Shown one piece after another: positions 7,157 through 11,347 of a stretch of 11,347 bases of DNA (the stretch's first letter is position 1; every line of letters starts with the position of its first letter). The stretch lies in the NCBI GenBank assembly GCA_023299965.1, contig JALZVN010000198.1, positions 1-11,347 on the forward strand, in the 5' to 3' direction. The position numbers and the translations under genes were made by a program. The notes below the pieces were generated by a model. That model was not told the DNA's origin. It saw only the letters and a list, made by a program, of their open reading frames with translations, and ran no database searches. Origin of the DNA: Saprospiraceae bacterium (GTDB lineage Bacteria; Bacteroidota; Bacteroidia; Chitinophagales; Saprospiraceae).

Positions 7157-7330
7157 TGGGGCCATACCCATGACGCTGCATATCCATTTCGACTACCGTC
7201 GAATGGATATTTGGTCAGGGTACCGTGTCGTCCGCTATTCCCGACGAAAGAAAGGTCGGGGCCGCTACCACCACTTGTCTCTAACGCGCTCCGCTTGTCG
7301 TGCTCCATCCCTACGGGACTCCGCGACAAT
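7157..7330. repeat. GC-richer island of consecutive hairpins, likely interspersed REP/MITE-like element
   Basis: This stretch is clearly richer in G and C than the AT-rich spacer around it and contains three successive inverted repeats. The first (7165-7222) has an outer stem TACCCATGAC/GTCAGGGTA with one bulge and an inner stem of 13 pairs (7180-7193 with 7198-7210, one bulged T) closed by TACC. The second is CCCGAC/GTCGGG (7240-7245 with 7255-7260). The third is TTGTCG/CGACAA (7295-7300 with 7324-7329), enclosing TCCC-TAC-GGGA. No believable coding frame is present; the 60-residue minus-strand frame at 7147-7329 has low complexity and no family resemblance. The form fits a mobile, repeated intergenic element, but copy number cannot be seen from one window. 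Confidence 0.5.
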
Positions 7331-8011
7331 GAAATAACAAGACTAAAGCGATACCTCTATTAACCCCATCCATTATCTAAATCAAAATGCTTCCAGCTTT
7401 TTTGCAAATTTAATCTTTGACACACTTCGTCATCCTTTAGTCATTTAGCCAAGGCTAGACCCTCTCAGTATAATTCTACCGACATGAAGTCGAGACAGGC
7501 TAGTCTGTCAAATTTAAAATTGATTTTAGCCACATACAGGGGTTTATAGAATCATCCTAGAAAATAAAATTCCGGGAAAATTTACGAGCACAAATTCAAT
7601 CATAAAAACAAATCTAGAAGAGGCAAACAACGCTTAAAAAAAATAGGGTTGACAAGAAAAAAATTGACCTAAGCAACACTATGTCAATTCAAGTTTTAAT
7701 ATTTTTTTCCGAAACTAAGAGTTATCATCTAAAAATAAAATTTGCGAGCGATTTGTTAAGGTCACAAATATATTTACACAACTCCTACAATCGCCTTTTT
7801 AATTTATTTGGAATTAAAATGTTACGCAGCAATCATTAGACCTAACAACTTAAACCCTAATATCTCCCAAAATAAGAACAAGATATTTTCGTGTGTCACA
7901 TCAAAAAAAAAACAAAGAAGTCTAAAAATAACTTTTACTATATATTTATCCTGACTAATTATATAGAGCCTCTAGAAGAGTTCATTATGTAATTTAAAAA
8001 AACAGATTAGG

Positions 8012-8040
8012 CTTAATTTCTTATTTGACAAGAAATTAAG
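8012..8040. promoter_or_regulatory. Perfect 11-bp inverted repeat enclosing a possible -33 box
   Basis: CTTAATTTCTT (8012-8022) and AAGAAATTAAG (8030-8040) are perfectly complementary around the 7-base loop ATTTGAC. The loop carries TTTG, a match to the Bacteroidota -33 element. The repeat could be an operator or an RNA hairpin. The sequence after it (TTATTACATTTT) is not a clean T-tract, so a terminator is less likely. Confidence 0.5.
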
Positions 8041-8052
8041 TTATTACATTTT
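8024..8052 (+). promoter_or_regulatory. Candidate promoter for the large surface protein gene
   Basis: TTTG at 8024-8027 and TACATTTT at 8045-8052 are separated by 17 bases. They match the Bacteroidota TTTG / TAnnTTTG pattern except for the last base of the -7 box. If used, transcription would start near 8060 and give an untranslated leader of roughly 300 bases. No better pair was noticed nearer to the start codon. Confidence 0.3.
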
Positions 8053-8377
8053 ATAGATTAACAAATAAATATTCATAAAAGTAAATGACATTCTTACGCA
8101 ATTCATATATAGCCAGCATAAAGAAAGCACTGCTACATTATCAATATCTATTTTTAGACACCAAGAGTAGTATTGGACATAGAAAAGTATTCAACTCCAA
8201 TTCGGGGATACAACAAAGTACTTTCATGAACAGAAAAATTACACCTGAAACACAAAGGGGTTATTCGACTTGTCATTTAACAAAAAGAAAGTAACAACAA
8301 TTATACAGAATGAAAAAATTGCTAAAAAATTTTAGCACAAAATCTCATCCCTCATGCAACCATTATTTTTAAGTACA

Positions 8378-11347
8378 ATGACTCAACAAAAAAACATCAT
8401 TGGCAGTACGCTCAAACTTGAGTGTCAGATTCCAAAGTGGTCTCTGTACTTTTTTAGCGTTATTTTTATTTTAGGTTTTTGTTCTACAGTACAGGCTAGC
8501 AATAGCCTTTGGTGGACAGGAAAATACAATAACGATTTTAGTGTATTAGAAAATTGGTCTAGCACTCCCTTGGAATGCAATGGATCCGGAGCTACACAAG
8601 CTATTTTTTCACCGAATCACGAAACTCAATTTTGTTTTACCGACGGCAGTTTTCCATTAGCCGTTGAATATATTATAAATTTTGACCTGCCAGTTAAGAA
8701 GAACAATATCTTCATTGAAGGATCCGGAAGAGCCAATAAAATAACATTTACCGGTAGATATCATGAATGCATCAATGATTTCACAGATCATTCCCTTTCA
8801 TTCCAAAACAATCAAATTGATGATACAAATTTGTTTAGTACAAACAAAAAAACTAAATCCCATCTAACGGTATTTTCTTTATCACCAGTAGCTAATTTTA
8901 AAAATTCATTAACACATAACAATACTTTCAATTCCATAACTAATAGTCAAGAACTGGAACATTCTATTATTCTTACAGACAATGACGGAGATGGTATTCC
9001 AGACAATGTAGATATAGATGATGATAATGATGGAATATTAGATAATCTAGAATGTCCTCGCCCAAATATAAATCAAAATGGCAATTTTGCACTATGTCTT
9101 GGTTCATTTTCCACAGGAAATACTCCCTGTGGCACCTGGACCAATGATGTTGGATCTTGGGATGTCTTATTACCTAACAAGCCTACCATTGCCCAAGGGG
9201 GAGAAGAAGGATGGCCAGAAGGAGCAGCAAATGGGACGCCAGCAAGTCCAACGGGGGGAGTCTTTTTAGGAGGAAATTACATTGATCCTAACGACTTGGA
9301 AACAGTAAGTACAACCGTACCTGATTTAACTATTGGAACTTTTTACGGCATAGAATTCTATACCGCAAATCTAGGAGTAGAAACTAGTGGAGGAGGAACG
9401 GCTATAGGTGAAAAAGCAGGTTTAATAATTGGCATAGACAATAATGTCTTAGTTACTTTTATTACTCCCACTCAACCTTTTGATGGTGCTGGAAATCAAC
9501 GTTGGCTAAAACATACATACGCTTTTCTGGCCGACAAAAATACACACAATATTTCTTTCACCCCAACACCTGGTGAGGATGGACCTTCAAGCGCTCAGTT
9601 CGGAATAGAATATATGGGAATAGATGGAGTTGCCGTTTTTGAATTAAATCAACCTGAATGTGATACAGATGGTGACGGCATTGCCAATCGTCTAGACCTG
9701 GATTCTGACAATGATGGGTGTTACGATAGCTTCGAAGCTGGCGTTATTGGATCAACTAATTCTGGCGCATCCACAGATAGCTTAGTCATTGTTACAAATG
9801 ACACAACTGGAGTAGGTTCGAATGGGTTTGCAAATATTTTAGAAACAATAATTCTAGGCTCATATGATAGTACTTACACTATTATACCAGCTATAGACGG
9901 TATAAGCTTCTGCTTTGATAATGACGAAGATGGCATCCCAGACGGTATTGATATCGATGACGACAACGATGGTGTATTAGATTGTGAAGAAAAAGCTACT
10001 CTAGGCTTATTGTCCACTGGTGGCACTCTCCCAAATGGCACAACATACACTATGAATGCATCCAACATAAATGATCTTGGAGACGGTGAATTAAGCATAG
10101 GAAGCCCTGGGACAAACGAAACGCTAACAATATCATTTAGTAACCCTGTTGACTTTTCACTAACCAATGCAACAACTCCGACGAATCTATCTTGGGAAGG
10201 AACTATCCCTCCCTTATCCCCTACTCAAATAACTACCACAGGAACAAATTGGATCTATACACCTGGCAGTATAGATGCAGAACCAAATTTGACTATTGGA
10301 AATCTAGCTGAAGGCACCATCACATCAGGTATCGTACCAGCCAATTCAGATTGGGGGACTCTGACTTCAGATAACACAACCGAGGTTACAATCAGAGTTT
10401 CTTCTATCGACGCCTATTCCGTCAGGGTGAAAATCTCAAGAGATACGGACAATGATGGTATTGCGAATCACTTTGACTTAGACTCAGATGGAGATGGCTG
10501 TTATGATATTTTGGAAAGCGGTGTGACAGGGGCAAACTTCGCGGATAGTCTAGCTGCAACAACTGCAGCTCAAGTTGGACTCAATGGTCTTGCAAATTCA
10601 TTAGAGAACTTTGACATCCATACGGCAAGAGTAAATTATCTATCTACTTATCCAACTTATGCAGAAGATAGTTCAGCATCTGTATGTAATTCGGCACCAG
10701 AAATCACATCCTTACATATCACTGACTACCTTGAAAATGAGATTAGCGTTGTTTTAGATATAGAATCTATAGACGACAACAATAATGAAAATAATGGTTT
10801 AGAATATAGTCTTACAGGCAATGGAATAGATGAATTACTCTTTACCCTCAACTCGAATACTGGTGAACTTAACTTTATTAATTCTCCAGATTTTGAAAAT
10901 CCTACAGATAATAATAGTGACAACACCTATGAAGTTGAAGTTGAGGTATGTGACTCTGGTACTCCCATATTATGTGACAATTTAGCAATTATCATAACAG
11001 TTACAGATGAAAACGAAGCTCCAGATGCAGTTGATGATAGCATTATTATTATTGAAGACAATGCTAATAACATCAAAGTACAAAACAATGATACTGACCC
11101 AGAAGGCAATACCTTAACTACTAGTATAATTACGAACAGTACTCAAGGCGTAAGCCCGACTGTAGTTAACTCTGAAAATATTGCATATATACCACCTTCT
11201 AATTTCAATGGACGAGACACATTCACTTATCGAGTTTGTGATAATGGAAACCCTATCCTATGCGATACCGCATTGGTTATTGTTACCATACTTGCTGAAA
11301 ATGATACTCCCATATTGATTGACATACCCACTCCCACTATTCCTGAA
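8378..11347 (+). CDS. Large secreted surface protein with TSP3-like, cadherin-like and Big_9-like domains (partial, C-terminus outside window)
   Basis: The frame is open for 990 codons from ATG 8378 to the right edge. A second in-frame ATG at 8354 would add eight residues; TAG at 8333-8335 limits the frame. A long n-region precedes a signal peptide core (W21 to A40, ending STVQA), so the protein is exported. After a W-rich start (WWTGKYNND, then NW) come four aspartate-rich TSP3-like calcium-binding blocks at about 201-226, 428-455, 512-538 and 689-715. These flank two larger beta-rich segments (227-427 and 539-688) that may be jelly-roll or lectin-like. A cadherin-like domain (about 771-880) and a Big_9-like domain (about 883-971, with NDTDPEGN and FNGRDTFTYRVCD) follow. 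This architecture is typical of T9SS-exported adhesins in Bacteroidota; a C-terminal sorting domain would be expected past the edge. Role in adhesion or gliding is inferred. Confidence 0.88.
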   Translation, partial: MTQQKNIIGSTLKLECQIPKWSLYFFSVIFILGFCSTVQASNSLWWTGKYNNDFSVLENWSSTPLECNGSGATQAIFSPNHETQFCFTDGSFPLAVEYIINFDLPVKKNNIFIEGSGRANKITFTGRYHECINDFTDHSLSFQNNQIDDTNLFSTNKKTKSHLTVFSLSPVANFKNSLTHNNTFNSITNSQELEHSIILTDNDGDGIPDNVDIDDDNDGILDNLECPRPNINQNGNFALCLGSFSTGNTPCGTWTNDVGSWDVLLPNKPTIAQGGEEGWPEGAANGTPASPTGGVFLGGNYIDPNDLETVSTTVPDLTIGTFYGIEFYTANLGVETSGGGTAIGEKAGLIIGIDNNVLVTFITPTQPFDGAGNQRWLKHTYAFLADKNTHNISFTPTPGEDGPSSAQFGIEYMGIDGVAVFELNQPECDTDGDGIANRLDLDSDNDGCYDSFEAGVIGSTNSGASTDSLVIVTNDTTGVGSNGFANILETIILGSYDSTYTIIPAIDGISFCFDNDEDGIPDGIDIDDDNDGVLDCEEKATLGLLSTGGTLPNGTTYTMNASNINDLGDGELSIGSPGTNETLTISFSNPVDFSLTNATTPTNLSWEGTIPPLSPTQITTTGTNWIYTPGSIDAEPNLTIGNLAEGTITSGIVPANSDWGTLTSDNTTEVTIRVSSIDAYSVRVKISRDTDNDGIANHFDLDSDGDGCYDILESGVTGANFADSLAATTAAQVGLNGLANSLENFDIHTARVNYLSTYPTYAEDSSASVCNSAPEITSLHITDYLENEISVVLDIESIDDNNNENNGLEYSLTGNGIDELLFTLNSNTGELNFINSPDFENPTDNNSDNTYEVEVEVCDSGTPILCDNLAIIITVTDENEAPDAVDDSIIIIEDNANNIKVQNNDTDPEGNTLTTSIITNSTQGVSPTVVNSENIAYIPPSNFNGRDTFTYRVCDNGNPILCDTALVIVTILAENDTPILIDIPTPTIPE
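8978..9055 (+). repeat. TSP3-like calcium-binding block, type A copy 1
   Basis: Residues 201-226 of the large surface protein have the form DNDGDGIPD-NVDIDDDNDGILD, ending in Cys226. The spaced Asp, Asn and Gly residues are those that bind calcium in thrombospondin type 3 repeats. Copy 2 at 9911-9991 shares the pattern DGIPDxxDIDDDNDG. Confidence 0.8.
9659..9742 (+). repeat. TSP3-like calcium-binding block, type B copy 1
   Basis: Residues 428-455 of the large surface protein read CDTDGDGIANRLDLDSDND followed by GCYDSFEAG. This differs from type A in having IAN, LDLDSD and GCYD. A short linker with VGSNGFANILE (residues 479-489) follows, and an equivalent linker follows type B copy 2. Confidence 0.8.
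9911..9991 (+). repeat. TSP3-like calcium-binding block, type A copy 2
   Basis: Residues 512-538 of the large surface protein, from CFDNDEDGIPDG to DDDNDGVLDCEE. It is closely related to copy 1 at 8978-9055, with synonymous differences at many codons, so the duplication is not very recent. Confidence 0.8.
10442..10522 (+). repeat. TSP3-like calcium-binding block, type B copy 2
   Basis: Residues 689-715 of the large surface protein, from DTDNDGIANHFDLDSDGDG to CYDILESG. It matches type B copy 1 but lacks the leading cysteine, having Arg688 there. The linker VGLNGLANSLE (733-743) follows, corresponding to residues 479-489. Confidence 0.8.

Larger units (their letters stand above)
7331..8377. 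other. Long AT-rich non-coding stretch upstream of the surface protein gene
   Basis: About 1 kb without a convincing gene. It has frequent stops in all frames and many A and T runs. Items I can see are small hairpins TAGCC-AA-GGCTA (7446-7457) and GACAG-GCTAGT-CTGTC (7494-7509), the larger inverted repeat at 8012-8040, and a 10-base direct repeat TCTAGAAGAG (7613-7622 and 7971-7980). A 69-codon frame at 8085-8294 has no recognisable features and is probably chance. The stretch may act as a long regulatory or leader region for the gene at 8378. Confidence 0.5.

Noticed and set aside
7147..7329. 60-codon minus-strand frame in the GC-richer island
   Set aside because: It coincides with the hairpin array, has a composition rich in S, G and R without any domain or hydrophobic pattern, and the inverted repeats explain the open frame.
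7613..7980. Direct repeat TCTAGAAGAG at 7613-7622 and 7971-7980, as possible ends of an inserted element
   Set aside because: Ten matching bases in AT-rich DNA 350 bases apart can occur by chance; no terminal inverted repeats or transposase remnant lie between them.
8085..8294. 69-codon plus-strand frame upstream of the surface protein
   Set aside because: No recognisable family, no ribosome-binding or promoter evidence specific to it, and ordinary composition for AT-rich spacer. A short real peptide cannot be excluded, but I cannot support it.
9800..9830. GGTTCGAAT motif suggesting a tRNA T-arm
   Set aside because: It lies inside the coding frame of the surface protein (residues of the VGSNGF linker) and no acceptor or anticodon stems surround it.
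9874..11109. Several minus-strand frames (for example 9874-10167, 10726-10926 and 10927-11109)
   Set aside because: These are antisense shadows of the long surface protein frame, whose TSP3, cadherin-like and Big_9-like domains show that the plus strand is the coding one.

Overview
The window looks like a piece of a Bacteroidota chromosome, most likely a gliding or surface-active marine lineage (Cytophagales, Saprospirales or Flavobacteriales cannot be told apart here). The reasons are: a PorP/SprF-family protein of the type IX secretion system (T9SS); a very large secreted protein with TSP3-like calcium repeats, a cadherin-like domain and a Big_9-like domain; AT-rich spacers; an almost complete lack of Shine-Dalgarno sequences; and promoter-like matches to the Bacteroidota TTTG / TAnnTTTG consensus.

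Layout. Positions 1-1174 (minus strand) hold a two-gene unit: a YjbR/MmcQ-family protein, then an FAD-dependent oxidoreductase that runs off the left edge. The two overlap by an ATGA stop/start. A divergent class III-like sirtuin lies at 1271-1969 (plus), with a perfect 14-bp palindrome in the shared promoter region and a 12-copy heptanucleotide tandem repeat just after its stop. Three separate minus-strand genes follow: the PorP/SprF protein (2189-3241, GTG start), an unrecognised exported coiled-coil protein (3437-4102, followed by a very good hairpin terminator) and a propionyl-CoA-carboxylase-type beta subunit (4268-5809). Divergent from the latter is a class I PLP aminotransferase (5923-7134).

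Positions 7135-8377 are a 1.2-kb non-coding stretch. Its first 190 bases are a GC-richer, hairpin-packed island resembling a REP-like or MITE-like interspersed element. The rest is AT-rich, with one perfect 11-bp inverted repeat that encloses a possible -33 box. From 8378 to the right edge a single open frame (990 codons, no stop) encodes the N-terminal part of the large surface protein. Both edge genes are partial.

How the genes fit together. The housekeeping genes (aminotransferase, acyl-CoA carboxylase, sirtuin, oxidoreductase) show no single pathway. The PorP/SprF protein and the large repeat protein both point to the T9SS and the cell surface, but they are about 5 kb apart and not in one operon, so a dedicated pairing is only a guess. 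I see no convincing new multi-gene system. The best leads are the structured island, the heptamer array, the sirtuin without zinc-ligand cysteines, and the alternating module architecture of the large surface protein.
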